64,000 bases of DNA from Bacteroidia bacterium (GTDB taxonomy: Bacteria; Bacteroidota; Bacteroidia; J057), in NCBI GenBank assembly GCA_033391075.1, contig JAWPMV010000001.1, forward strand, positions 3,844,001-3,908,000. The letters are read 5' to 3'. This document shows positions 9,301 through 18,062 of the stretch, piece by piece (positions within the stretch are counted from its first letter, which is position 1; the number at the start of each line of letters is the position of its first letter). The notes below the pieces were generated by a model. The model was given only the letters and a program-made list of their open reading frames with translations, did no database searches and was not told where the DNA came from. A program made the translations under genes and the position numbers.

Positions 9301-9451
9301 TATTTTCGTTGCATCTCCGATTTCACTGGATATGATTAACCGCAGTGGTGGTATTCAGCCAGTAGCTGATGAGGAGACAAAAGAAAAGACCAAGAGACCT
9401 CCGGCAAATATCAACAAGCCAAAGAGTAAAAAGAAATCTAGAAGATCATAG
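6305..9451 (+). CDS. secDF: Fused protein translocase subunit SecDF
   Basis: 1048 aa, one polypeptide carrying SecD then SecF, as is usual in Bacteroidota. It works with SecYEG in the inner membrane and uses the proton gradient to pull proteins into the periplasm. The SecD half begins with a TM helix and [13 protein letters not shown] (near residue 80), has a large periplasmic domain, then a five-TM block containing [21 protein letters not shown]. The SecF half starts near residue 700 and contains [15 protein letters not shown] and the TM motif [19 protein letters not shown]. The periplasmic part carries an acidic, low-complexity insert at about residues 258-325 ([14 protein letters not shown]). 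The C-terminus is a basic tail rich in K, R and P. A clear terminator follows. Confidence 0.96.
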   Translation: [1048 protein letters not shown]

Positions 9452-9477
9452 TATTTGCTATGATATCCAACCCAAGA

Positions 9478-9507
9478 AGCCGTCTGCTAAGCAGGCGGCT
9501 TTTTGTT
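9478..9507 (+). terminator. Rho-independent terminator of secDF
   Basis: AGCCGTCTGC and GCAGGCGGCT form a stem with one internal T.G mismatch and a TAA loop, followed directly by TTTTTGTTTTTT. Confidence 0.9.
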
Positions 9508-9609
9508 TTTTGTCCTAGATGAGAAAAGTCACTTCCTCCATTGAGTTTGTATAGTTCTCTCTCAAAAACAATCTCTTATCATGTGAAGGAATTATAAATC
9601 TAAGATGAC

Positions 9610-10191
9610 GTGGAAATTCTAGAAGCCCCCCCTTTATTTAGTATACCCAAGAAAAAGACGGGACAAAAAGGGATAGACACCTTTTTAAGAAACAGCTATC
9701 GAACCCATATCGCTTATAGCTCGCTCGCAGATAAGAAAGCCAATATCATGATCAAATTTAATTCGGTCGTGATCAGTGTTCTGATCGTTTTTTTCGAAAG
9801 CATCACTGACTTAAATCCAGCTGCATACTTATCAGGAATTATATTCTTATGTACAGCTCTGGTTTCCCTGGCATTTGGTACTCTCTCAGCCAGGCCTGAG
9901 ATAACCAAACTCAATAAGCCCAAGCACGATTTGGACATCCGCAAAAGAAATCTCCTCTTTTTCGGCAATTATGTAGACCTGGATCTCGAAGATTATGAAA
10001 TAGCCTTTGATGCTATGATGCAGGATTACAAACTGGTTTATGGTAATATGGCAAGGGATCTGTATTTTCTGGGGAAAGTATTGGACAAAAAGTTTATCTA
10101 CTTGAAGTGGTCCTATAATACCTTTCTGACTGGACTTGGATTTACGGTATTTGCCTTTCTGATTTCTCTCTACGCACGAAGCTTTCATTAA
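9610..10191 (+). CDS. Pycsar-effector-like membrane protein (DUF5706 type), orphan
   Basis: 193 aa. The start is GTG at 9610; an in-frame TAA lies at 9601 and the next ATG would remove the conserved motif. The N-terminal helix carries TFLRNSYRTHIAYSSLADKK followed by ANIMIKFNSVVISVLI, the H..LS..AD.KAN signature I associate with the Pycsar effector family. In phage-defence Pycsar systems a cyclic-pyrimidine signal triggers such proteins to disrupt the membrane. There are two TM helices (about residues 55-75 and 80-100), a soluble segment of about 60 residues and a final TM helix at about 165-190. No nucleotide cyclase or HD domain is adjacent. A housekeeping role is therefore as possible as defence. 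Confidence 0.7.
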   Translation: MEILEAPPLFSIPKKKTGQKGIDTFLRNSYRTHIAYSSLADKKANIMIKFNSVVISVLIVFFESITDLNPAAYLSGIIFLCTALVSLAFGTLSARPEITKLNKPKHDLDIRKRNLLFFGNYVDLDLEDYEIAFDAMMQDYKLVYGNMARDLYFLGKVLDKKFIYLKWSYNTFLTGLGFTVFAFLISLYARSFH

Positions 10192-10263
10192 TCAGCCTTC
10201 TCTGACAATGGTAAGATAATTGCTGCTTCTCATGCATCATTGCCACAGCAAAAGTCGCCATTT

Positions 10264-10530
10264 ATGCGAGAGACCAGCAAAATTCTTATCTACCTGACAT
10301 GTATAGTAGGAAGTGGCCTTCTGATAGGCAGCATTATTCTCTTCTATAAAAATGCGAACCTCCACGGATTCCAGTTCCAGGGAGACTATATGGGTACGGG
10401 TAAAGGAGGACAGCTGAGAGCAGCCAGTCTGAGTTGGCAGGGCTTATTGATCCTAAGTTTATGCTGTTATGGAATCGGGGGATTTTTCTGGTGGACGAGT
10501 CCCCGGGGAAATGAGGCGGATGAAGATTAG
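10264..10530 (+). CDS. Small two-TM membrane protein
   Basis: 88 aa from the ATG at 10264 (MRETSKILIYLTCIVGSG). A TTG at 10240 would extend it by eight residues but is less likely. Two hydrophobic segments (about residues 6-28 and 60-78) flank a glycine-rich loop (GFQFQGDYMGTGKGGQLRAA). No family recognised. It follows the Pycsar-effector-like gene by 72 bases on the same strand and converges with the next gene, 3 bases away. Co-transcription with the upstream gene is possible. Confidence 0.6.
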   Translation: MRETSKILIYLTCIVGSGLLIGSIILFYKNANLHGFQFQGDYMGTGKGGQLRAASLSWQGLLILSLCCYGIGGFFWWTSPRGNEADED

Positions 10531-10533
10531 GTC

Positions 10534-11187
10534 CTAATCCGTGAGCACATAATTGTAGGTACGATAGGCGATATTATAGCCTCCTCTTTCCAGTTCATGG
10601 ACAACGGCTTCTATCATCATTTCTTCTTCAGCATCGTATTCTGTCTTGAGGTTTATACCAAACAAACGCCCAACCGTTTGCCAGAAAAAGGCAGAAGCAC
10701 CGCTTTTGGTTTCTTTGATCAGATGATAGGTTGAATTTCCAGTTTGACGAGAAATGAGCTTGACCAACATTTTCCCTTGCGAACGGCTCATTTTCCTAAG
10801 ATCTTGCTCATATCTGCCAAAAAGCTCTTCTTCCCGAGACTTCAGGTATTTTTTCCGATCCTTTTTATCGTGAATACCCGCCAGCTCTTTATTCGCATCT
10901 TCCATGACCTCTCCAACCTTTACAGCATAAGGATAAGTCTTATGGATGTTCCAACGAAGCTTGGTAAACTTGGCGATACGCCTTTTTCCTCTTCGTAGCT
11001 GTTTTTTGGTGGGATATGAATCAATAATATCAACAGGATCAAGACTTCCTGTCATCCACATTTCCCCCATATATTCATAGGCCTTAAAGCGATCCTCAGG
11101 CTTGGGACGCTCTTGTCCAAAGCTTAAGCTATATCCGATTAAGGATATTGAGGCCAGGAAAATAATATGTTTTAAAAATCTTTGCAC
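10534..11187 (-). CDS. DUF4294 domain protein, exported
   Basis: 217 aa, using GTG at 11187; an upstream TTG at 11205 is an alternative. The N-terminus has a signal peptide (FLASISLIGYSLSFGQ). The body matches the DUF4294 family of Bacteroidota from memory: KLRWNIHKTYPYAVKVGEVM, SRSQGKMLVKLISRQTG, then SAFFWQTVGRLFGINLKTEYD. The domain covers about residues 75-200. It is probably periplasmic. No catalytic site or biochemical role is known to me. Confidence 0.8.
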   Translation of the reverse strand: MQRFLKHIIFLASISLIGYSLSFGQERPKPEDRFKAYEYMGEMWMTGSLDPVDIIDSYPTKKQLRRGKRRIAKFTKLRWNIHKTYPYAVKVGEVMEDANKELAGIHDKKDRKKYLKSREEELFGRYEQDLRKMSRSQGKMLVKLISRQTGNSTYHLIKETKSGASAFFWQTVGRLFGINLKTEYDAEEEMMIEAVVHELERGGYNIAYRTYNYVLTD

Positions 11188-11366
11188 GAAATGGAAAATA
11201 CACAAATTCTACAACTATTACGAACTAAATCAGTGAATAGTTTGCTCATAATTAGGATTCGTAATCTTATCACAAGTCACTGAGTCCAAACAAGCAAAAT
11301 TCGTGTACTATTGAGACAAGTCCAGCAGGATTAACCCTAGCTATAAAGCTCAAAGAAAGGATGATC

Positions 11367-14300
11367 TTAGTATTCGTAATTGATTTTCAGGCTGATTCCT
11401 CGTGTATTGGGAAGGTTAAAATAATCCCAGCCCATGATATTAGAATCTCCCCTAAGGTTGGTTTCCGGATCAATGCCGCTATATCGTGTAAATAAAAGTA
11501 GATTTCTTGCGGTAAAGCCTATCCTGATCTGTGAGTTTTTCTTACCCAGCCAATTGATCTGGAAAGGATAAGCTATATGTACTTCCCGAAGTCTGATCCA
11601 GGAGGCGTCTTCAATGTACTTTTCAGAGAGGCCCAAAAACCCATATCGCCTCCAGTAAATACCACTCATGCCTTCAGAAGGCTCAGCAAAAGCTACTGCT
11701 TTGGTATTGGGTTCGCCAGCCTCGCTAACTCCCGGAAATACATAATTTCGAAGCTCTCGCTGATCTCCACTTTCGCGAGAAACCCCCAGATAACTCATGA
11801 CCCCTCTGGTCCCGTTCCATACATCTCCTCCCTTTCTGATATCCCAAAGCATGGAAAGTTGAAGTTTACCAATTCCAAGCGCATTTCTGAGGCTGAGGAA
11901 AAAGTCGGGATTGGGATCACCGATAATTGTATGAGCTTCATTTATCAGGGGAAAACCATCTTCCCCTATGATCATTTCTCCAGCCTCATTTCTTTTGATA
12001 GAAGTCCCACTGAAAACACCATAAGCTTGTCCGTTGATAATATTGGAAGAAATAGCCGTAAAGGAGGCCAGGGTGATTTGAGGCATGTTGATGGGGAGCT
12101 CACTCACCATAGATTTCACATGGGAGAAACCGATATCCAGATTCCAGAAAAATTTTCGTTTTTGAATCAGTTGAAGCAAAAGGTCTACCTCCAGGCCTTT
12201 GTTGCTGATTTTACCTGTATTTTGGGGAGCAGTAAGGAAGCCTGTAGCAGCTGACATTTGGGTTCTGACAATCTGCCCTTTACTTACAGATTTAAACGCA
12301 TTTATATCTGCCCTTATTCTACCCGCAAACATCTGAAGTTCCAATCCAAATTCAAGGGCAGTAGAATGTTCGGCCAGGAGATCGTCATTACCCAGTAGGG
12401 TGGACCGTTCTAATGCAGTTACCCCAAAGGCGGGAAACCTGAGGCCAGGCAATAGGTCATCACCATCGGAAACGGCATAGTCGAAATAGGTATTGGTCAA
12501 AAAGCTCGCTGCATCATTTCCCGAAGAACTGACTGAAGCTTTCAGTTTTAAATAGGAGAAAGTCCCCTCAGCCTCGAAGTCAAGCGCCTCACTGAGCTCA
12601 AATGCACTCGAAATGCTTGGATAGAAAAAGGAGCGATTTCCTTTTGCGAGGGTAGAAGACCAATCGTTTCTTCCAGAAATATCCAGGTGTAGGAAGTTCT
12701 TGTATGAAAGTTGTAGGTCGGCAAAGAGGCCAAAGAGTTGTTTTTGCCGCTTGCTATGCTGAGAAGAAAGAGAATTTGCATTATCCAGTAAATATATGCC
12801 CGGACTTTTCAATTCTTCTCCTCGAAATTCTTTCATCTCAAAGTCTGCTCCATAATAGTTTTGTCCCAGAATCCCTTTTAACTGCCAATCACTAGAGAGG
12901 CTTTTTTCCGCTATCAATAAAAGGTCGGAATTGATATTTCGATTTACAATATCGGTTTCATCTATCTGTCCTTTGGGATGGGTTCCTGAATAAATATCAT
13001 AAGCATCCAGGCGTTGGTCAGAGTAAAAGTCCAGGCCAGCTTTCCAACTCATTTTCAGCCAATTATTTAGCTGATAATCAAAAGAAAGGCTCTGAATCAG
13101 GCGATAAACTTTGTCCCGGAAGGGATTTCTATTTACTGTCCAGAAGGGATTGTCATATCTTCCTCCTCCCCGATAGGCCCGTTGATCTCCCCCTGGCAGA
13201 AGATAAGAAGAAGGCGTATTCGCTGCTTCCTTTCCCCTAAGCCCATTTCCAATATCAAAGGATACCGGATTTCGAAAAAGTCCCAGAGGCACCCCTGAGA
13301 ACATGGATCCCCTTTTCATTCGATTGGCTTGAGAAAAAGTGAGCTGTGTTGAAATCCCAATCTGCATACGAGGATTTACCTGCACCTGAAACACACTTCG
13401 AAGACTATTTCGATTGAAAAAGGAATTTGGCACTACCCCATCATGTCTGAGAAAACCGCCAGAGAGATAATAATTGAGTTTTTCTGTGCCCCCGGAAACA
13501 GAAAGGTGCTGGCTATGCCTGATTCCTTTAACAAAGAAACTCTTATAAGGATCATAAGTCCGAGCCGCTGTTCCATTCCCTTCTCCTAAGGGTACCAGGG
13601 CTCCCAATTGATCGTAGGGATAGTCCGGATTCCCATCAAACTCCAATTGGTCCAGGGCAGGACCATAACTCGTACTTACAGAGCTTTCGGGACCTCTGTA
13701 TTGGATTTGCCCAGCAGTGAATTTACCCTGAGCATAGCGATTTTGACGCAGAGGCAATTTGTTTACTTCTTCAAAGCCAATTTCAGAACTATATCGAATT
13801 CTGGGTTTTCCTTCCTGTCCTTTTTTAGAGTTTAGAATAAGGGCACCATTGGCTGCACGAATTCCATATAAGGCTGCTCCTGCTGGTCCTTTTAAAATAC
13901 TGATGCTTTCTATGTCGTTCAGGTCAATGTCTATCAGCCTATTGGATACGTCTACGCCACCGGTTCCATTTCCGGTAGAGGTATTGTCAATGGGAATACC
14001 ATCGAGGATAATAAGGGGTTTATTAGCCCGGCTAATAGATTTGAAACCTCTGATGATAATATTGGCAGATGCTCCCGGCGATGCAGAAGAACTATTGACC
14101 CACACCCCGGAAGATTTTGCTGCTAAAGCCGTGATCAGATTACTCTCCTGGCTATTGGTAAATTCCTCCGCTTTGAGAATATCCATCGCATATCCCAGTT
14201 TCCTCTTTTGTGCTTTCATCCCTACTGCCACAATCACGACTTCATCCAATTCCTGATTGTCTTCTTCCAGCAGGATCAATTGCCTGGATGCCTGATTTAC

Positions 14301-14879
14301 TTTAATGAATTTGGTTTTATAACCGAAATAAGAGATGCTTATGGTATGTTCTCCTTTTTGTAAGCGAAGCCTGAAATTACCTTTATCATCACTAATAGCC
14401 CCACTTTTTCCATCTGTTCCTTTTATACTTGCCCCAACCAGTGCTTTTCCTTCTTCCCTGCTTTGGAGGCTTCCTTCAAACACAAATTCCTCCCTTACCT
14501 CCGGGCCTCTGCTTCTCCTAACATTCCTTTCTGGCGCCCGCTTTGGTTTACTTCTTTTGATCGCATAATTTTTACGCCCCATTCGCTTGAAATCCAGTCC
14601 CAGATCTGGCAGGATATCTTTGAGGATCTCATCAACTTTCAGAGAAAAATCGATTTTTTTATCTACCCTCAGCCCTTCTAAAATGCGAGCTTCGTACAGA
14701 AAGGATACCGCTTTTCGCTGACCTAATTCTTCAAGTAGGTCTTTGAGGCTGTAATCATGTGAATGGGAAAGGCTATTGGTGGTACTGGCAGCTATTTTTG
14801 CCTGCGCCCGAAGAGAATCAGGCGAAAGAGATAATAAACAGAGAAATCCTGCTATCAGGCAATAGTAGCGGTTTAGCAT
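11367..14879 (-). CDS. SusC/RagA-family TonB-dependent outer membrane transporter with STN signalling domain
   Basis: 1170 aa. In order: a signal peptide; a secretin/TonB N-terminal (STN) domain at about residues 45-112 (SLKDLLEELGQRKAVSFLY); a carboxypeptidase-regulatory-like domain at about 135-205; the TonB-box-like LDEVVIVAVGM; a plug with NIIIRGFKSI, KPLIILDGIPI and ILKGPAGAALYGIRAANG; and a 22-strand-type barrel ending in a C-terminal tyrosine (KINYEY). The STN domain marks it as a receptor that signals through FecR to an ECF sigma factor, and both are encoded directly upstream (14 bases from fecR). It imports an unknown oligomeric nutrient. Its SusD partner is not downstream but probably divergent at 16659. 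Confidence 0.93.
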   Translation of the reverse strand: MLNRYYCLIAGFLCLLSLSPDSLRAQAKIAASTTNSLSHSHDYSLKDLLEELGQRKAVSFLYEARILEGLRVDKKIDFSLKVDEILKDILPDLGLDFKRMGRKNYAIKRSKPKRAPERNVRRSRGPEVREEFVFEGSLQSREEGKALVGASIKGTDGKSGAISDDKGNFRLRLQKGEHTISISYFGYKTKFIKVNQASRQLILLEEDNQELDEVVIVAVGMKAQKRKLGYAMDILKAEEFTNSQESNLITALAAKSSGVWVNSSSASPGASANIIIRGFKSISRANKPLIILDGIPIDNTSTGNGTGGVDVSNRLIDIDLNDIESISILKGPAGAALYGIRAANGALILNSKKGQEGKPRIRYSSEIGFEEVNKLPLRQNRYAQGKFTAGQIQYRGPESSVSTSYGPALDQLEFDGNPDYPYDQLGALVPLGEGNGTAARTYDPYKSFFVKGIRHSQHLSVSGGTEKLNYYLSGGFLRHDGVVPNSFFNRNSLRSVFQVQVNPRMQIGISTQLTFSQANRMKRGSMFSGVPLGLFRNPVSFDIGNGLRGKEAANTPSSYLLPGGDQRAYRGGGRYDNPFWTVNRNPFRDKVYRLIQSLSFDYQLNNWLKMSWKAGLDFYSDQRLDAYDIYSGTHPKGQIDETDIVNRNINSDLLLIAEKSLSSDWQLKGILGQNYYGADFEMKEFRGEELKSPGIYLLDNANSLSSQHSKRQKQLFGLFADLQLSYKNFLHLDISGRNDWSSTLAKGNRSFFYPSISSAFELSEALDFEAEGTFSYLKLKASVSSSGNDAASFLTNTYFDYAVSDGDDLLPGLRFPAFGVTALERSTLLGNDDLLAEHSTALEFGLELQMFAGRIRADINAFKSVSKGQIVRTQMSAATGFLTAPQNTGKISNKGLEVDLLLQLIQKRKFFWNLDIGFSHVKSMVSELPINMPQITLASFTAISSNIINGQAYGVFSGTSIKRNEAGEMIIGEDGFPLINEAHTIIGDPNPDFFLSLRNALGIGKLQLSMLWDIRKGGDVWNGTRGVMSYLGVSRESGDQRELRNYVFPGVSEAGEPNTKAVAFAEPSEGMSGIYWRRYGFLGLSEKYIEDASWIRLREVHIAYPFQINWLGKKNSQIRIGFTARNLLLFTRYSGIDPETNLRGDSNIMGWDYFNLPNTRGISLKINYEY

Positions 14880-14893
14880 GATGAAGCCTAAGG

Positions 14894-15895
14894 TTATTCT
14901 ATGTAAAGTACGGAATCTCCCGATTTTTTTATCTCGATTTCAAAAATATAAGATAAGGATTCGAGGAGTACCTCCATATTTTCTATAGAAACGGAACCTT
15001 CAAGCCTTCGGTGTCGCAGGCTGTCATTTTTTATTTCGACTTTGAGGCCATATTCGGCTTCAACGCGGCCCAGAATATCTCCAAAACTGATTTCATCATC
15101 AAAAAGCCAAACTTGTTCTCGCCAGGAATTCCAGATCTTATTTCTATCCGTCCGGGTAATGAATGTCTGCTCTTTTTCGTCAAAGAAAAGACTTTGTCCA
15201 GCAGAGAGTTTTTTCTTCTTTCCGGAGCTATGAGACACTTCAATCAAACCTTCATCAAGACTCAGGACACTGGATGCCTTACGAGTATTTAGGTTAAAGG
15301 AAGTACCGATGATACGTGAGTCAATATTCCCGGCATGGATTAGATAAGAACTAGCTCTGTCCTGGGGCTTTATGTCAAAGTATGCTTCTCCTTCCAGCCA
15401 AATTTCCTTTAGCTGCTTTTCGTTCAAGTCGCTGGCAAATTGGATTTGAGAATTGGCATTGAGGAGGATGCGAGACTCATCTTCCAGAACGATCTCTCGC
15501 GTTTCTGCAAAATCAGTCGTATAAGTCAGCGTTTCGGCAGAGGTCAGGAATTGATAAAGGAGGAAGGAAGAGCTGATAAGCAAGAGCAAAACTGCCGCCC
15601 ATTTCAGAACAAGAAATTTCTTTCTTGCCGGTATAGAAATTTCTTTGGCTTCTTGTCCAATTGCATGTTGCAGTCGGCTGAGTTGGTCTTCCAATTCCTG
15701 CTTCTCAAGAGGAGCTTTCATAAAAGGAATCCCTTTGACCATGTATTTGGCTTCTTCCAGAAGATCGGCAGATTCCGGATGATTACTTCTCCAGTTTTCC
15801 CAAAATTCTGCTGCCTCATCCGAATTCCCTTTGACCCAGGACACGAATGATTCATCTTGTATGAAGTCTTCAATATTTTGATAGTTCTGCTCCAT
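14894..15895 (-). CDS. FecR-family anti-sigma factor
   Basis: 333 aa. The N-terminal cytoplasmic helical part has ESFVSWVKGNSDEAAEFWENW. One TM helix (about residues 94-116, WAAVLLLLISSSFLLYQF) follows, then a periplasmic FecR domain at about 120-220 (LTYTTDFAETREIVLEDESRI) and a DUF4974-type C-terminal domain at about 260-333 that contacts the STN domain of the receptor. It should relay substrate binding at the SusC protein (11367) to the ECF sigma factor (15940). The genes form a tight sigma-fecR-susC operon. Confidence 0.93.
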   Translation of the reverse strand: MEQNYQNIEDFIQDESFVSWVKGNSDEAAEFWENWRSNHPESADLLEEAKYMVKGIPFMKAPLEKQELEDQLSRLQHAIGQEAKEISIPARKKFLVLKWAAVLLLLISSSFLLYQFLTSAETLTYTTDFAETREIVLEDESRILLNANSQIQFASDLNEKQLKEIWLEGEAYFDIKPQDRASSYLIHAGNIDSRIIGTSFNLNTRKASSVLSLDEGLIEVSHSSGKKKKLSAGQSLFFDEKEQTFITRTDRNKIWNSWREQVWLFDDEISFGDILGRVEAEYGLKVEIKNDSLRHRRLEGSVSIENMEVLLESLSYIFEIEIKKSGDSVLYIE

Positions 15896-15939
15896 GCTTT
15901 ATAAGGAGAAAAAAAAATATAGTTTATACTCTCTCTTCC

Positions 15940-16497
15940 TCAGATATCTTTCAGATATTCTAATACCTGGGTTTCTCTGAGTTTTTTTATTGATCTATGT
16001 ATACTATTGACAATGCTTTGATAATTGAGATCCAGTATCTCAGCTATCTCGTCATAGTCAAGATTGTTGAAATATTTGAGGTAGATAATCTCCCTTTGTC
16101 GGTCAGAGAGTTCCTCTAGTGCTTGCTTAACTCTTTCCTTGGATCTTTTCCCCAAATCTGTTAGTACCAGTTCTTCCGCTTCGATTTTAATCTTTAAGAT
16201 CTCCTCTTCATCCAATTGGCTATGCTGATTTTTTATTTTTAAGAGGCGAATACATTCATGTCTCACGGATCGAAGCAGGTAAAACTTTATCGATTGTACC
16301 TCTTTCAGTGATTCTCTGTTTTGCCAAAGATATACAAAGGTATTGTGAACAGCGTCCAGGGCCATCTCCTTTTCCTGACAGATCTTTTTCGCATAAGGAA
16401 TAAGCTGAGCATAAAAATCAGAATATAAGCGAGCGAAAGCGTCCTGGCTTCCCCCGGTAAATTCATCCCAAATCCTTTTTGATGAATCACTGCTCAT
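15940..16497 (-). CDS. ECF RNA polymerase sigma factor
   Basis: 185 aa. Region 2 at about residues 18-90 (AFARLYSDFYAQLIPYAKKI, then VHNTFVYLWQNRE) and region 4 at about 125-175 (LSDRQREIIYLKYFNNLDY followed by an EIAEILDLNYQSIVNSIHR helix-turn-helix). It is a Bacteroidota FecI-like factor. It lies 44 bases upstream of fecR and is transcribed divergently from the SusD-like gene at 16659, with 161 bases between them. It probably activates the SusC gene and perhaps the divergent SusD gene. Confidence 0.94.
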   Translation of the reverse strand: MSSDSSKRIWDEFTGGSQDAFARLYSDFYAQLIPYAKKICQEKEMALDAVHNTFVYLWQNRESLKEVQSIKFYLLRSVRHECIRLLKIKNQHSQLDEEEILKIKIEAEELVLTDLGKRSKERVKQALEELSDRQREIIYLKYFNNLDYDEIAEILDLNYQSIVNSIHRSIKKLRETQVLEYLKDI

Positions 16498-16658
16498 ATC
16501 CCATAGATCCTGTCAGATAGTTAGTATCAATCTTGTGTTGCTTTAAGCTAAATCCTTTATTCAAAAAAATCTCGTATCCAGCTAAAAGTTCAAATTTGGC
16601 ATTTCTTCCGCCTTTTTCCTTATTTTTAATTAAATATTTGTTCCAACTCCATAATTAA

Positions 16659-18062
16659 GTGCTTCTAAGATCTATTTTACTCTTTCTCGGTCTCTCACTG
16701 ATAAGTGCTTCCTGCAACTTTTCGGGGACCAATATGGATCCTACCAGAGAAACAGAAGCCAGCCTTAAAGAAATGCTTCCCGCGGCTATTGTCCAGACCT
16801 ACAGGAATAATGGCAGCATAGGAGCCCGAGTGAGTGGAATTGTCATTCAACATTTTAAAGGTATAGATGCCCAACCAGAAAGCTACAGTTCCTATCTGAT
16901 TGATAGCCGAACCCTGGATGTGTATTGGAGGCTGGGAATCTATGCAGGAGCTCTTAAAGATTGCAATCAACTCATTACCATCTCCCGACAAGAAGAAGTC
17001 CCCTTTTATGAAGCCATTGCCTCCATTCTTTCCGCTTACAATTTAGGGATAGCAAGCACATATTGGGGAGACATTCCCTGGTCGCAGGCCTTTCAACCTA
17101 ATCTTTTTCCTCAACCAGTATATGATAGCCAGGAAAGTATTTTTGAGGAAATGGATGCTTTACTGGATCGGGCTATCACCTTATTGACTGCCAGTCCTCA
17201 AGTTTCCGAAGCTCGGGAAGATGATTTGATATTCAAGGGAAACCATGAAGCCTGGATCAAAACAGCCTGGGCGCTTAAGGCACGTTATGCACTCCAAAGG
17301 TCAAAAAGAGACAATCAGGCAGCCAGCAAAGCTTTACAATACATTTCCGCATCAAGCCTCACTTCCATTGAAGATCAGGCACGCCTTTTCTATGGTTCCA
17401 GCATTAGTGAGTCTAATCCTTTGACCTTATATTCAATTGAAAGGCCTAATCAGATCGTGCTAGGAGATTTTTTGCTGGAATTGCTGGTCGAAAGGCATGA
17501 TCCACGACTCAATGCTTATGCAGCCCTTAGTGAGGATATATATCGAATATATCAGGAAGACAATGATCAGATCTTTTGGGGCCAAATGGATGCACCAGTT
17601 TCCCTTATTAGCCTGAGTGAAGTAAAATTCATTGCAGCAGAAGCCCATTTGAGACTGGGAGAAGAAGTTGAGGCCGAGCAAGCATTCAAGGAAGCGGTTT
17701 GGAGTAATTTCGAAGAACTCGGCTTGAGCAGTGATCCGCTTAGTAGCCAAACCGTAGATATTGAAGCTTCTTTCGACGGCTTAACTTCTTTCGAAGAAAA
17801 ACTGGAGCGTATCATTACCCAAAAATATATAGCTGCATTTGGTCAGGGGATTCATGAAGCCTGGGTCGATTACCGTCGAACTTCTTATCCAAATTTACAA
17901 GTACCTGAAAACGTAAATAGCAGTTTCAATCCTTCCCTGGTAATTCCTCAACGCTACCTCTACCCTATCAGCGAATCCAATACCAATTCTTCGAATATGC
18001 AGACAGCGATAGCCCGCCAGGGAGGTCATTTGCTGGATAATCAACTTTGGTTATTTGAGTAG
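16659..18062 (+). CDS. SusD/RagB-like outer membrane lipoprotein, divergent from its likely SusC
   Basis: 467 aa. The start is GTG at 16659, immediately after an in-frame TAA. A lipoprotein signal ends in LISASC, with lipidated Cys 19. The body is the alpha-helical TPR-like SusD fold of the SusD-like_2 type (ASTYWGDIPWSQA, KTAWALKARYAL, EVKFIAAEAHLRLG, ITQKYIAAFGQGIHEAWVDY). It would form the surface lid over a SusC barrel. No SusC gene lies beside it on this strand. The nearest unpaired one is the minus-strand SusC at 11367, on the other side of the sigma and fecR genes. Confidence 0.9.
   Translation: MLLRSILLFLGLSLISASCNFSGTNMDPTRETEASLKEMLPAAIVQTYRNNGSIGARVSGIVIQHFKGIDAQPESYSSYLIDSRTLDVYWRLGIYAGALKDCNQLITISRQEEVPFYEAIASILSAYNLGIASTYWGDIPWSQAFQPNLFPQPVYDSQESIFEEMDALLDRAITLLTASPQVSEAREDDLIFKGNHEAWIKTAWALKARYALQRSKRDNQAASKALQYISASSLTSIEDQARLFYGSSISESNPLTLYSIERPNQIVLGDFLLELLVERHDPRLNAYAALSEDIYRIYQEDNDQIFWGQMDAPVSLISLSEVKFIAAEAHLRLGEEVEAEQAFKEAVWSNFEELGLSSDPLSSQTVDIEASFDGLTSFEEKLERIITQKYIAAFGQGIHEAWVDYRRTSYPNLQVPENVNSSFNPSLVIPQRYLYPISESNTNSSNMQTAIARQGGHLLDNQLWLFE

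Noticed and set aside
9610-10530. Complete Pycsar anti-phage system
   Set aside because: No uridylate or cytidylate cyclase is encoded within several kilobases, so only an orphan effector-like protein is claimed.
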